The translations under genes and the position numbers were made by a program. A DNA stretch of 64,000 bases from Chthonobacter rhizosphaerae (GTDB lineage Bacteria > Pseudomonadota > Alphaproteobacteria > Rhizobiales > Pleomorphomonadaceae). Under the pieces are notes generated by a model that searched no databases, was not told where the DNA came from, and saw only the letters and a list, made by a program, of their open reading frames with translations. The first letter of the stretch is position 1, and each line of letters begins with the position of its first letter. The stretch is taken from NCBI RefSeq assembly GCF_013839525.1, contig NZ_JACDIS010000005.1, positions 1-64,000 on the forward strand, written 5' to 3'. Of the stretch, positions 1-8,688 are shown piece by piece.

Positions 1-348
1 GTCTATGGCGAGACCGGCGGCCTGGAATGGCACCAGGAGGAGCCGAACCATCTCTGGTACACGCCGCTCGGCGAGGGCAAGCGGCTGATCACCCGGGGCG
101 GCCCGGGCGCGGGCCCGGCGGCCCAGCGGGTGACGCGCACGCCCTTCGGCCACCCGGAGGGCTACCTGGAGGGCTTCGCCAGCATCTACGCGGAAGCCGC
201 CCGCGCCATCCGGGCCGCCCGCACCGGCGCCGCGCCGGACCCGGACGTGATCTATCCGACGGTCGACGACGGCGTGAAGGGCATGCGCTTTATCGACGCC
301 GCCGTGCGCTCGTCCGCGGCCGGAGGCGCGTGGACCGACCTCGGGTGA
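1..348 (+). CDS. Gfo/Idh/MocA family oxidoreductase, C-terminal fragment
   Basis: The reading frame is open from the first base, so the start lies outside the window; only about 115 C-terminal residues are seen. The end of the protein (GHPEGYLEGFASIY, then YPTVDDGVKGM and FIDAAVRSS) is the usual tail of NAD(P)-dependent Gfo/Idh/MocA dehydrogenases acting on sugars or inositols. The Rossmann domain is not visible, so cofactor and substrate cannot be stated. The following 214 bases to the next gene contain only GC-rich runs and no gene that I can support. Confidence 0.85.
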   Translation, partial: VYGETGGLEWHQEEPNHLWYTPLGEGKRLITRGGPGAGPAAQRVTRTPFGHPEGYLEGFASIYAEAARAIRAARTGAAPDPDVIYPTVDDGVKGMRFIDAAVRSSAAGGAWTDLG

Positions 349-562
349 GGACGGTCGAAGAGGCGGGACCCGTCTTTGTTGAGGGGAGGGCCCGGCGGGG
401 CCGGGGGGGGGCGCGCCGGCTGACCACCACGCGGTTGGCCGAACAGGCGGGCCTTTCGGTTCCGGAGGATGGAGCCGCCCGGCTCAGGGGCTTTTCCCAG
501 GTCGGCGCCTTTCCGGTCGATGGAAGGACCGGCGTCGGGGATGTCGGACCGGAGGGCAGGTG

Positions 563-955
563 CTAGACAGCGTCGGGCAAGCGGGCGACGACCTTGATCT
601 CGAAATCGAAGCCCGCCAGCCACGTGACGCCGACCGCGGTCCAGGTAGGATGGGGCGGCCTGTCGAAGATCCTGTTCTTGACCGCCATGATGGTGCCGAA
701 CTGGGCTTCGGGATCCGTGTGGAACGAGGTCACGTCGACGAGGTCGTGGAAGCCGCAACCCGCGGCGGCGAGCGTCGCTCTAAGGTTCTCGAAAGCGCGC
801 TCGACCTGCCGCTCGAAGTCCGGTTCGGGGGATCCGTCCGGGCGGCTGCCCACCTGGCCCGAAACGAAGAGGAAGCCTCCTGAGCGGATCGCCGGCGAAT
901 AGCCATGGGCCTCGTAGAGGGCGTGCCGGTTCTCGGGGAAGACTGCGTCGCGCAT
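563..955 (-). CDS. RidA/YjgF/YER057c-family protein
   Basis: A 130-residue single-domain protein of the Rid family. The segments SGGFLFVSGQVG near residue 25, the FENL-LAAAG helix and the WTAVGVTWLAGFDFEIKV strand match the family. I do not see the arginine that RidA enamine deaminases use in the last strand region, so it probably belongs to a Rid subfamily without proven deaminase activity (inference). The ATG at 955 is preferred over the upstream 1057 frame start because the Rid fold begins just after it. It is divergent from the TetR gene at 1124 and probably controlled by it through the palindrome at 1063-1081. Confidence 0.85.
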   Translation of the reverse strand: MRDAVFPENRHALYEAHGYSPAIRSGGFLFVSGQVGSRPDGSPEPDFERQVERAFENLRATLAAAGCGFHDLVDVTSFHTDPEAQFGTIMAVKNRIFDRPPHPTWTAVGVTWLAGFDFEIKVVARLPDAV

Positions 956-1062
956 GGAAGGATCCTGTCCTGTCGGGATTGGTTCGTTGCGCCGGGCGGT
1001 TCCTCTCGGGAAGCGCTTCCCATGACGCCGCGGTTCGAGATACGATGCGTACGTCAAATTAC

Positions 1063-1081
1063 GACATACGCGCCGTATGTC
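1063..1081. promoter_or_regulatory. Candidate TetR operator, perfect inverted repeat
   Basis: GACATACG - CGC - CGTATGTC is a perfect 8-bp inverted repeat with a 3-base spacer, midway between the divergent Rid gene (start 955) and the TetR gene (start 1124). A second small palindrome, TACGT-G-ACGTA, lies at 1090-1100. Position, size and symmetry fit an autoregulatory TetR-family site that also covers the rid promoter. Binding itself is inferred. Confidence 0.7.
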
Positions 1082-1123
1082 AACTCACATACGTGACGTA
1101 CGCGAAATTCAGCGGGCCCCCGA

Positions 1124-1717
1124 ATGGCGAAGCGGCGTGTCGAGAGCATGGAGGAAAACCGCGCGAGGCTGCTGCACGCTGCGCGGCGAGCCTTCGCAGC
1201 CAAGGGTTACGGCGATGCCGTGATGGACGACTTCGCGGCCGAGGCGGGCCTGACGCGCGGCGCGCTCTATCACAGCTTCGGTGACAAGCGCGGGCTGTTC
1301 GCCGCCGTGGTGGGCCAGATCGACGGCGAGATGGCGGCGCGCGCGAAAGCCGTCGGTGCGCGGGCGGGCGACGGGTTCGCGGCGCTGGTCGCGGAGGGCG
1401 CGGCCTACATCGAGATGGCCCTCGACCCGGAGGTGCAGCGCATCGTCCTCCTTGACGGTCCCGCCGTTCTCGGCGACCCGTCCAAGTGGCCGAGCCAGAA
1501 CGCCTGTCTCGAGGAGACACGACGCGCCGTCGAGCGGCTGATGGCCGACGGCGTGCTGAAGCCCGTCGATCTGGACGCCGCAGCCCGGCTCTTGACCGGC
1601 GCGGCGTTGACGGCCGCGCTCTGGGTTGCGGCCGGCGACGACCCCGGATCGCGGCTTCCGAAAGCCGTCGAGGCCTTTCGCTGCCTGTCCGAGGGGCTTC
1701 TGGCGCCGTCCCGGTGA
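1124..1717 (+). CDS. TetR/AcrR family transcriptional regulator
   Basis: A 197-residue regulator with the TetR N-terminal HTH at residues 10-55 (RARLLHAARRAFAAKGY, then LTRGALYHSFGDKRGLF) and an all-helical ligand domain after it. Length and layout are typical. The ATG at 1124 is used; a second in-frame ATG at 1148 would still keep the HTH. It is transcribed away from the Rid-family gene, and a perfect palindrome lies between them, so it probably represses itself and that neighbour. The ligand is unknown. Confidence 0.9.
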   Translation: MAKRRVESMEENRARLLHAARRAFAAKGYGDAVMDDFAAEAGLTRGALYHSFGDKRGLFAAVVGQIDGEMAARAKAVGARAGDGFAALVAEGAAYIEMALDPEVQRIVLLDGPAVLGDPSKWPSQNACLEETRRAVERLMADGVLKPVDLDAAARLLTGAALTAALWVAAGDDPGSRLPKAVEAFRCLSEGLLAPSR

Positions 1718-1849
1718 CGATGGGGCCTGGCGAGCGGGCCGTTCGCAGGACGACGGAGCAACCTCGGCCAGGGCCGCGTCCGGGCGCCGGGCCGTTTGAA
1801 ACCTGCTCGACGCCGACCGGGATGGATGGCGAGTCCGCAGCCGTCGGCG

Positions 1850-2002
1850 TCAGAGGCGGTCCAGGAAGGTTCGCGCCAGCGGGACGACCTCGTCGAGGTT
1901 CGTCTCCAGCAGCCAGTGCCCTCCGTCCAGCAGATGAAGCTCGGCATCGGGCAGATCGCGGAGGTAAGCTCGCGCCGACTCCTCCGGCATGTAGTGATCC
2001 GC
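1850..2002 (-). pseudogene. Alpha/beta-hydrolase, C-terminal remnant
   Basis: On the minus strand 50 codons before a TGA at 1850-1852 read like the last strand and helix of an alpha/beta hydrolase: an AYLRDLPDAELHLLDGGHW segment with the catalytic-His region, then ETNLDEV and FLDRL. There is no start codon, nucleophile or acid in frame, and a stop at 2003-2005 closes the upstream side. The homology ends exactly where the low-GC island begins, so this gene was probably cut by the island or by a deletion linked to it. The missing front half is not on the other side of the island. Confidence 0.7.
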
Positions 2003-2075
2003 TCACCTAAAGTGATGCAGTTTCACTATCGGTTTGAATACATGAACTTTGCTGGACAAAATCTGGACAAGGTTG

Positions 2076-2450
2076 TCAACCGCCCCGACGATTGGCAATG
2101 AAGCAGTCGAGATCTGAAGGCGCGATCCGGATCTGCCGACCAATGCGCACAACTGGCAGTTCGCCCGCTTCGTAGAGTCGGCGCAGCGTTTTCACCGATA
2201 CGCCGAGCAACCGGGCTGTCTCGCCAAGGCTCATGAGGCAAGTGGACGAGAACTCGCCCGAGGGGAGCGGGGCATAGGTGGCAAGTGCGCCCTGGGCAGG
2301 GAGGCTGAAGGATCGCGACGCCGTTGAGTGACCTTCTACCGGGGTCTTGTTGCGCTCACTACGCGGGAGCTTAGTAGCGGCTGCCAGTTGAAAGCCAGGC
2401 TCGCGAGCTTGCCCAGGCCCCGGCTTTGCGGGACGTCCTTGGTTCGTCAT
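2076..2450 (-). CDS. Helix-turn-helix (excisionase-family) protein
   Basis: A 124-residue protein whose last 52 residues form a MerR/excisionase-type winged HTH (MSLGETARLLGVSVKTLRR, VVRIGRQIRIAPSDLDCFI). The first 70 residues are low in recognisable features, and an internal ATG at 2234 would give just the HTH domain. The start at 2450 overlaps the stop of the upstream HTH gene as ATGA, supporting translational coupling. In the context of the integrase it is probably a recombination directionality factor or element regulator (inference). Confidence 0.7.
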   Translation of the reverse strand: MTNQGRPAKPGPGQAREPGFQLAAATKLPRSERNKTPVEGHSTASRSFSLPAQGALATYAPLPSGEFSSTCLMSLGETARLLGVSVKTLRRLYEAGELPVVRIGRQIRIAPSDLDCFIANRRGG

Positions 2451-2644
2451 CGGGATTTCTCCGGCTGAAGGCGACGCAGGAGCGTTTCCAGTTCGGAGCG
2501 AGGAATAAGGACGCGGCGACCTATCCTGATTGGTCTGATCTCACCGGCACCAATCAGAGCGTACAGCTTAGTGCGGCCGACACCGAGCGCTCGGCAAGCC
2601 GAGTCAATTCGATATGAGAGGGGACGATCGGTTTGTCGGGTCAT
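2447..2644 (-). CDS. Small helix-turn-helix, excisionase-like protein
   Basis: A 65-residue protein with a single excisionase-like winged HTH (SACRALGVGRTKLYALIGAGE, then IRPIRIGRRVLIPRSELETLL). The ATG at 2644 is preceded by GGAGG at good spacing, which favours it over the in-frame ATG at 2674. It overlaps the next HTH gene by ATGA. Two successive Xis-like proteins beside an integrase point to control of excision or of the element's promoters; which of the two is the excisionase cannot be told. Confidence 0.7.
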   Translation of the reverse strand: MTRQTDRPLSYRIDSACRALGVGRTKLYALIGAGEIRPIRIGRRVLIPRSELETLLRRLQPEKSR

Positions 2645-2728
2645 GGAGGCCTCCGTTATCGAGAGGCTCATCAAGACCAGCCACGGCCAATCCTGTCATC
2701 GTTGTAAATTGCCTGATCGCGCTTCCAA

Positions 2729-2992
2729 TTATCCACGAGAGCTCGAGCGGGACCTCTGAAGCTTCTTTGCTTTTCGCAGCTGCTCGTATGACAGAGCAAA
2801 GAAAAGTTCGTTTCTCAAATACCCCTTTTGTATAAACAACTTCAGCAGCTCGGGAAGCGTTCCCGACGGAAGACCGCCATACTGGCTGATTGATGCGGTT
2901 CCTCCCGCGGTTTCTATCCAGTCAATAAGCAGTCCAATATAGTGATTTATGATTAATGTATTCTTGGACTGGGGCCGTCCCGGCGGTCTCAT
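2729..2992 (-). CDS. Hypothetical protein in the island
   Basis: An 87-residue basic protein with no family I recognise. A GAGG ribosome-binding site lies just upstream of the ATG at 2992. The middle (LPSGTLPELLKLFIQKGYLRNELFFALSY) is predicted helical. Codon use is visibly richer in A/T than the flanking chromosomal genes, in line with foreign origin. It sits between the excisionase-like genes and another unknown gene on the same strand. Confidence 0.45.
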   Translation of the reverse strand: MRPPGRPQSKNTLIINHYIGLLIDWIETAGGTASISQYGGLPSGTLPELLKLFIQKGYLRNELFFALSYEQLRKAKKLQRSRSSSRG

Positions 2993-3114
2993 ACTTTGAC
3001 CTCTTCGATGGCCTCATAAGTTGCACCTACAAAAGGCCCTATATCATTTCGGAACTCCGTAATTTTTTTCCCAGCTTTTCTTCGATAAGACTTATAGCTA
3101 CGAAAAAGTATAGA

Positions 3115-3372
3115 TTAATCTTCATGGATGACGTCTGTCGTCATGGCCTGCTCGAAAGCAGAGGCTGTTTTATAGATTTGTTCAAGGTTTGTAATCGGGG
3201 TACCATACTCAAAAAAACCAGGGCTCCACTCCCTGTATTCTTCACCATTCACTCTTCGAAGCCAAAGTATAAGTAGATGTATTAGCATTTCCTCCTTGTC
3301 ATCGTCAGGTTTGCACAGATCTATGATAGGCCCATTATCGTCGAATCGAGTTATCAAAGATTTTTTTCTCAT
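3115..3372 (-). CDS. Hypothetical protein in the island
   Basis: An 85-residue acidic protein beginning MRKKSLITRFDDNGPIID; no known family is recognised. The ATG at 3372 has a GAGGG site six bases upstream, which makes it better than an upstream in-frame start at 3513. The segment MLIHLLILWLRRVNGEEYREW looks like an amphipathic or partly buried helix. It lies in the most AT-rich part of the window, with codon use unlike the chromosome. Confidence 0.45.
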   Translation of the reverse strand: MRKKSLITRFDDNGPIIDLCKPDDDKEEMLIHLLILWLRRVNGEEYREWSPGFFEYGTPITNLEQIYKTASAFEQAMTTDVIHED

Positions 3373-3609
3373 ATAAGCCCTCGAACTATCAAGCTTGGCC
3401 CCATTCGATCCGGCCGCTTCTAAAGTGGATCGCCCCTTGCAGTACGTTCTCTCACTCTGATTGCCGACCACATGTACAGTTGTCGGCGATTTTACGCCGG
3501 GTACGACGTGCACACGCTGGCGCAGTTCCAGAAGCTCGAGCGGAAGCCAATTGTCGTCACACCGGCCAAAGCCATCCGACCGAACAGTGCCTTAAGCGCT
3601 GTATTTATG

Positions 3610-4947
3610 TTACGGAAGATCATCGCTGTTTCCGACCTCCTCAAAGTCCCCGACTTCCCCGGGTTCGGCTGTCAACGGCACCACTGCTCGGGCGGTGAGC
3701 TCGTCGAGGGCGTCCACCACGAAGGCTGCATAGTGCCGCTCGACCATCGCCGCCGACGTGTCATGGATTCCGGCTACCAGTCGGATGGGCAGTCCGGCGC
3801 GAAGGCCGCGTACGATTGATGAGTGCCGCAGGGCATACGGAATTGTGTCGGCTGGAAGCCCGGCCTTCCTGATGATTGCAGCCCAAGGCCGCGTCATCTC
3901 GGCCGCAACAGCCTAGGGTGCGCGGCGGTCGCGAGTCCAGGCGCCGACCTCGGTTTGGCGGTGCCTCCAGCGCTCCAGGAGCGGCATCGGTCCCTTTCGG
4001 CCGGTAATCACTGGCCGAAGTGCCTTTAGCACGTCCTCACCGACGCGTACCCCGACTCGACCGCCCTTGGTGCCACGTCCCTTTCGGCTGGTCGGGATCA
4101 TGAGCCGGCCTTCGGCTAGCTGCACGTCGGCGACGGTGATGCGGGCAACTTGAGAAAAGCGCGCTCCCGTCGCCGCGAGGACTAGTACCAGCCGTGCAAG
4201 GTCGCCATCCCATCCAGCCGTGGCGTCGAACTCTTGCGCAGCAAGTACAATTCGGCGCACGTCGGCATCGCTGAGGATTTGTCGTCGTGCTTCGCCACCA
4301 TGGGCTTCGGGGGTGGTCAATCCGTTCCGAACGATCACAGGCAAAGAGGCAGGAAGGCGCGCCCGGTGCATCCGTGCCGCAAGGTTAATTGCAGCCTTCA
4401 GATCGTTAACCAGGCGTCGAACGCTCGCCGGCGCAAGCGTCTCAGCAAGTCCGGCGAGCCATACTACTAGATCGGGCTCGGCGAGCGAGTGCAAAGGCGT
4501 CGTTGCGAGAGGTGTACCGAGGACATGACGGGTAAGCCGAGACCGCGCGTCCCGTTTCATGCCTGTAGAGCGTTGGGTTTTCTCCCTAGCCTCGCGAACC
4601 GCAAGGTAAGTTTCGATTGCGGCCGAGACGGTCAGCACCGGGCCAGCAGCAGCGGCGAGTCGGTCGGCACGCACTTTTGCTACGTGGGCACGCGCCTTGC
4701 GTGCCGCTTGGTCGAACGAGAGTACTGTGTCGCCATCTGCGTCGAGCACGTCGTCGGCGGAAGCGAGTGTCGCCTGGACATAAGCGCCGCCGCCCTCGTA
4801 GGAGCGGACCAGCCATCGACCACCGCGTAAGCCCTTGCGATACCCAAGGTGGACGTCGGGATCGATTCCACGCCAGTGCAGCCCGACCTTCAGCTTCGCC
4901 CGGGCGCTCCGGCTGGTGATGCCGCTTTCGCTGAGAGTCTTCGCCAT
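3610..4947 (-). pseudogene. Tyrosine-family integrase interrupted by an amber codon
   Basis: From the ATG at 4947 the frame gives 344 residues with the N-terminal SAM-like domain and the first part of the catalytic domain: R263 in ATGARFSQVARI and the box lysine near 289. A TAG at 3913-3915 then stops it. The same frame continues directly for 100 residues to 3610 with the rest of the active site: the YALRHSSIV box, the AGIHDTS box and the tyrosine in VERHYAAF. The whole reading would be 445 residues, normal for phage or island integrases. One base change (for example TGG to TAG) explains the break; without readthrough the product lacks the nucleophilic tyrosine. It sits beside the tRNA fragment, as expected for the element's own integrase. 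Confidence 0.85.
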
Positions 4948-5086
4948 AGGCCTAGATCCGAACCGTCAAATATCCATCAAATATATAGCGACGAACTTTG
5001 GTGCATGCTAGCGAACATTATCCAGATAAGCCTTTGTTTCGAAAAGTACCGTCGCGGACGGTTGCGGACAAGGGGAGCGTGGAATT

Positions 5087-5135
5087 TCGCCCTCTCACGG
5101 CGAAAACAGGGGTTCGAGTCCCATAGGGAGCGCCA
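5087..5135 (+). other. tRNA-Glu(CUC) 3' fragment, candidate attachment site
   Basis: The stretch folds as the 3' half of a tRNA. The anticodon arm is TCGCC-CTCTCAC-GGCGA with anticodon CTC, the T arm is AGGGG-TTCGAGT-CCCAT with one mismatch, and the acceptor strand AGGGAGCG runs directly into CCA at 5133-5135. No D arm or matching 5' acceptor strand (CGCTCCC) is found upstream, so it is not a working tRNA gene. Next to an integrase this is the usual scar left when an element inserts into the 3' end of tRNA-Glu. Confidence 0.8.
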
Positions 5136-5606
5136 TTTCCTTCCCGATAAGTGCCTGCAAACGTTCTGGAGATCGTCTCTCTGACGTTCGCGGCGTAGAA
5201 CATGGCGTATAACAATCGGGTTCGCTTTTCCTTTTGAAGGAAGGGCAACTACTATATCGTCGGCGTGTGCCTGCCGAGATTGGCTGATTGCCAAAGGGCT
5301 TACCGGCAGCAGCGTCGGTCGGATGCTCTCGTGCATTAGCGCTGTCATCAAAGTGGCCGCGAGCGAAGAGAGTGTTGAGCCGTTACGAGCCTTTTCCAGC
5401 GTTCAACATGATCGCAAGGCTGGTGTCGTCCCACGCGCACCAATCCCACTTACTGCCCTTCGCTCTGTCAACCCTCATCGCATTCTGACAATGGATGAGC
5501 CCGGAGCCTAGCCTGATCTGGAGCGGATCGCAGGGGGCGCGGCAGTCAAAACGCACGCGGAAACATACCGTTGACATCCTGGTGCGGCCCCGCTCCACTC
5601 GAGGGG
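5136..5606. other. Intergenic region without a recognised gene
   Basis: These 471 bases separate the tRNA fragment from the aconitase X gene. Short open frames occur on both strands but none has a convincing ribosome-binding site or a recognisable protein family. GC rises toward the right end. A TTGACA hexamer at 5571-5576 could be part of a promoter for the aconitase X operon, but I see no good -10 partner. It may be degenerate sequence left by the island. Confidence 0.4.
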
Positions 5607-6851
5607 ATGGTTGTAGTCATCTCCTCGATCGATCGGGACCTCCTCGACGGCGCCCTCGGGCCCGCCGCGGCATTCTGCATGCGCCTCCTCGTCCGCTTCG
5701 CCGAGGCGGTCGGCGCCACCCGCCTGGAGGACGCCGAAAGCGCCCACATCGACGGCTGCCTCTATCACGGCAAGGTCAGTCTGGACTTTGTGGAGCGCCT
5801 CGTGTCGCTCGGGGGGCGGGTGCGGATCCCGACCACACTCAATGTCGGTTCGGTCGACCTCATCCATCCCGACCTCTTCCGCGGCGACGACGATCTCCGC
5901 ACCGCCGGCACCCGACTCATGCGTGCCCACGAGGATCTCGGTTGCCTGCCGACGTTCACCTGCGCGCCCTACCAGGCGCTTGCCAGGCCCCGTCGCGGCG
6001 CCCAGATCGCCTGGGCGGAATCCAATGCGATCGTCTTTGCCAACTCCGTGCTCGGCGCCCGCACGAACCGCTACGGCGACTTCATCGACCTCTGCTGCGC
6101 CATCACCGGCCGTCTCCCATGGTACGGGCTCCATCTGGCGGAGAACCGGCGCGCGACCGTCCTGGTGGCGATCGACGATCTCCCGGACGAATGGCGCGCC
6201 CCCGGCCTTGCTTGCGTCGCGGTGGGACACGTGATCGGCCGCCGCTGCGGCGACCGCATCCCTGTCGTCACCGGGCTCCCGCAGGACTCATCCGAGGACG
6301 ACCTGAAGGCTCTCGGCGCCGTTGCGGCCTCCTCCGGCGGAGTCGCGCTCTTCCACGCGGTCGGGCTCACCCCGGAAGCCGAGACGCTGGACGACGCGCT
6401 GCAGGGCGGCCGTCCTGACGAGGTCATTCACCTCGGCGCCGACGACCTGCGCGACACCATCCGCCGGCTCTCCACCGTCCCGGACGGCACCCCGATCTCG
6501 GCGGTGAGCCTGGGCACGCCTCACTTCTCGCTTCAGGAGTTCGAGCGGCTGCTGCCGCTCGTGGAGGAATCGTGTCCCGTCATCGACCTCTACGTGAACA
6601 CCAGCCGCGCGGTCCTTTCGCACCTGGTGGACCGCGGCTGGCAGGAACGGCTGGAGGCCGCCGGCGTCACGCTGGTCATCGACACCTGCACCTATGTCAC
6701 GGCGGTCATCCGCGACCTGTCGGGCGCCGTCATGACCAACTCCGGCAAGTGGGCCTACTACGCTCCCGGCAATCTCGGCGTCGAGGTCGCCTTCGGCTCG
6801 CTGGAGGACTGCGTGGCCTCCGCCCGCGCCGGAAAGGTGGTGCGCCCATGA
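5607..6851 (+). CDS. Aconitase X, large subunit (catalytic domain)
   Basis: A 414-residue protein of the AcnX family (formerly DUF521), the large chain of two-gene type II aconitase X. It keeps [15 protein letters not shown] near the N-terminus, the cysteine in PTFTCAPYQ, the [19 protein letters not shown] segment and the cysteine in IDTCTYVT; these cysteines are the expected iron-sulfur ligands. Characterised bacterial members dehydrate cis-3-hydroxy-L-proline, the likeliest role here. The ATG at 5607 puts the conserved start of the domain at the N-terminus; a TTG at 5571 would add 12 residues. It overlaps the small-subunit gene by four bases. No other hydroxyproline gene is in the window. 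Confidence 0.85.
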   Translation: MVVVISSIDRDLLDGALGPAAAFCMRLLVRFAEAVGATRLEDAESAHIDGCLYHGKVSLDFVERLVSLGGRVRIPTTLNVGSVDLIHPDLFRGDDDLRTAGTRLMRAHEDLGCLPTFTCAPYQALARPRRGAQIAWAESNAIVFANSVLGARTNRYGDFIDLCCAITGRLPWYGLHLAENRRATVLVAIDDLPDEWRAPGLACVAVGHVIGRRCGDRIPVVTGLPQDSSEDDLKALGAVAASSGGVALFHAVGLTPEAETLDDALQGGRPDEVIHLGADDLRDTIRRLSTVPDGTPISAVSLGTPHFSLQEFERLLPLVEESCPVIDLYVNTSRAVLSHLVDRGWQERLEAAGVTLVIDTCTYVTAVIRDLSGAVMTNSGKWAYYAPGNLGVEVAFGSLEDCVASARAGKVVRP

Positions 6852-7282
6852 CCGCGACCGCCCGTCCTGCCGACGCCATCACGCTCGTGCCGGGGGAGGC
6901 GGAGGGTCCGGTCCTTGTTCTGTCCGAGCCGCTCAGCTTCTGGGGCGGCTTCGACGCTGCCACGGGCCTCATCATCGACCGCTGGCACCCGCAGCACGGC
7001 GCATCCCTGGCCGGACAAGTCCTCGTCATGGATGCGGGCCGCGGGTCCAGCTCCGGGAGCTCGGTTCTCGCCGAGGCGCTGCGGCGCGGGACCGGCCCCG
7101 CGGCGATCGTGCTTGCCACCCGGGACGCCATCGTGACGGTCGGCGCCATGGTGGCGGTCGAGCTCTACGGCATCGCCTGTCCGGTGGTGCTCGCCGGTCC
7201 GGCGGACTGGCGCCGGGTCGCCGGCGCGATATGCCTGGCGGTGCGGGCCGCTCCGGCGGGCGCGACCCTCCACATCGCCTGA
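6848..7282 (+). CDS. Aconitase X, small subunit (swivel domain, DUF126)
   Basis: A 144-residue protein starting at the ATG at 6848, within the stop of the large subunit (ATGA). It has the swivel-domain pattern of AcnX small subunits: [30 protein letters not shown] with the serine-rich substrate loop, and [14 protein letters not shown]. It should pair with the preceding chain to form the heterodimeric dehydratase, with substrate bound between the two domains. Length and gene order are typical. Confidence 0.85.
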   Translation: MTATARPADAITLVPGEAEGPVLVLSEPLSFWGGFDAATGLIIDRWHPQHGASLAGQVLVMDAGRGSSSGSSVLAEALRRGTGPAAIVLATRDAIVTVGAMVAVELYGIACPVVLAGPADWRRVAGAICLAVRAAPAGATLHIA

Positions 7283-7417
7283 ACCGGAGCCCGGCGGCAT
7301 CCCCCGCTTCCGGCGGCGAGAGGCGTGCGGAGGCTCTCCGATCGCGCTATAGTCCGGCACACCCGGGAATAGAGAGGCTGAGGCAGTCGGCCCCGTCCCG
7401 GTGCGGGAGGATGAGGC

Positions 7418-8551
7418 ATGAGTCCATCGCACGAGCCGTGGCTCGTCGCGCTGTCCCTGCTTGTGGCCTTTCAGGGCAGCTACGTCGGACTGAACTTCGC
7501 TCGAGGAATCGAGAACGCCGGCGGCATCCGCCGGCGGCATCTCATCACCATGGCCTCGCTTTCGCTCGCGCTCGGCATCTGGACGATGCACTTCGTGGGC
7601 ATGCTCGCCGCCCATCTTCCGGTCGCGGTCGATTTCCTCGTCCTGCCGACGCTCGTCTCCTTCCTGGTCTGCGTGCTGGTGGTCGGCGTCGCGGTCGTCT
7701 TCGTCGGATCCGGCCGGCCGTCCGCCCGTCGGATCACGATCGCGGCGCTGTTCATGGGTGCCGGCATCGTCACCATGCACTACCTCGGCATGTCGGCCCT
7801 CCACACCGGTCTGCACATGGACCATGACCCGCTCTACGTCGCCGCGAGCGCGTTGATCGGGGTCGGCGCTTCGGGGGCGGCGCTCTGGTTCGCCTTCGGC
7901 GCCCACGATCGCGCGGCCGACATGGTGCCTGCGGCGATCATGGCGGCCGCGATCGCCGCCATGCACTACACCGCCATGGCCGGGACCGAGGTCCATGTCA
8001 TGGTCGACGGCGTCCTGCCCGGGCAGCCGACCTTCTCGCACGGGATCCTGGCGGTCGTCGTGTCGGTGGTCGCGTTTCTGGTGTCGGGCCTCTTCCTGCT
8101 GACACTCGTGCCGGAACAGGTCGACGAACCCGGCGAGGCGATCGAGATCGCCCCGCCGCCGGCCGAGCAGACCGACGGGGACCGCGCGAGCGACCCCGCC
8201 CCGTCGGCGCTCCGGCTTCCCGTCGAGAAGGACGGCATCCACCGCACCCTCGAGATTGCCCGCCTGATGGCCGTGCAGGCCCAGGGACACTACACGCAGC
8301 TCTTCGACGGCGAAGCGGTGTGGTTCTGCCCGCTCGCCATATCGGACGTCGAGGCCCAGCTCGACCCGGCGGCCTTCGTCCGCATTCATCGCAGCCATAT
8401 CGTGCGCCTGCACGCGATCGTCTCCATGCACCGCGCGGGCGATGCGGCGACGGTGCTTCTGTCGACCAAGGTCCCGTACCGGGTCCCCGTGGCACGGTCC
8501 CGCAAGGGCTGGCTGAAGGATCTGCTCCGTAGCCGGACCGTCGCCGCCTGA
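7418..8551 (+). CDS. coxC: CoxC-like MHYT-LytTR membrane regulator
   Basis: A 377-residue protein with about seven membrane segments carrying three MHYT-type motifs: MHFVGM at 57, MHYLGM at 120 and MHYTAM at 182. A charged linker follows, then a C-terminal LytTR DNA-binding domain at about 275-370 (VQAQGHYTQLF, FVRIHRSHIVRL). This pairing is that of CoxC and CoxH of Oligotropha, where MHYT modules are proposed to bind metal and sense a diatomic gas such as CO or O2. The gene is directly upstream of coxM, the CoxC position. A GGGAGG site precedes the ATG. It is likely to control the cox promoter in the 311-base gap after it. Confidence 0.88.
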   Translation: MSPSHEPWLVALSLLVAFQGSYVGLNFARGIENAGGIRRRHLITMASLSLALGIWTMHFVGMLAAHLPVAVDFLVLPTLVSFLVCVLVVGVAVVFVGSGRPSARRITIAALFMGAGIVTMHYLGMSALHTGLHMDHDPLYVAASALIGVGASGAALWFAFGAHDRAADMVPAAIMAAAIAAMHYTAMAGTEVHVMVDGVLPGQPTFSHGILAVVVSVVAFLVSGLFLLTLVPEQVDEPGEAIEIAPPPAEQTDGDRASDPAPSALRLPVEKDGIHRTLEIARLMAVQAQGHYTQLFDGEAVWFCPLAISDVEAQLDPAAFVRIHRSHIVRLHAIVSMHRAGDAATVLLSTKVPYRVPVARSRKGWLKDLLRSRTVAA

Positions 8552-8688
8552 ACGATCCTCCGACCCCGTCCGCTTCGGGTCTCCGGCTCGCGATGTCGCT
8601 CCGCTGAACGGCGAGGCGCGTGGCGCGGTGCGGCAAGGGCCTATCCCCGGCATCGCCGAACCCCGCCTGATGATCTTGCCCGACCGCG

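Larger units (their letters stand above)
2003..5135. mobile_element. Remnant of a tRNA-Glu-targeted integrative element
   Basis: This stretch has clearly lower GC than its flanks, especially 2700-3450. It contains an integrase of the tyrosine recombinase family, two excisionase-like HTH genes and two unknown small genes, all on the minus strand. The right end is a tRNA-Glu 3' fragment at 5087-5135, next to the integrase start, as in elements that insert at tRNA 3' ends. No intact tRNA-Glu lies at the left end, which instead abuts a truncated hydrolase, so the left end has probably been lost by deletion. With the integrase interrupted, the element is most likely immobile. Exact boundaries are inferred. 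Confidence 0.7.

Noticed and set aside
5041..5135. A complete tRNA-Glu gene
   Set aside because: The D arm and the 5' acceptor strand complementary to GGGAGCG are missing, so only the 3' half remains.
4977..5351. Minus-strand frames across the tRNA-Glu fragment
   Set aside because: Short peptides read from antisense tRNA are a known artefact and no start with a ribosome-binding site is present.
6758..8653. A 631-codon minus-strand frame over coxC and the aconitase X end
   Set aside because: Antisense to two genes with clear families; composition is that of a shadow frame.
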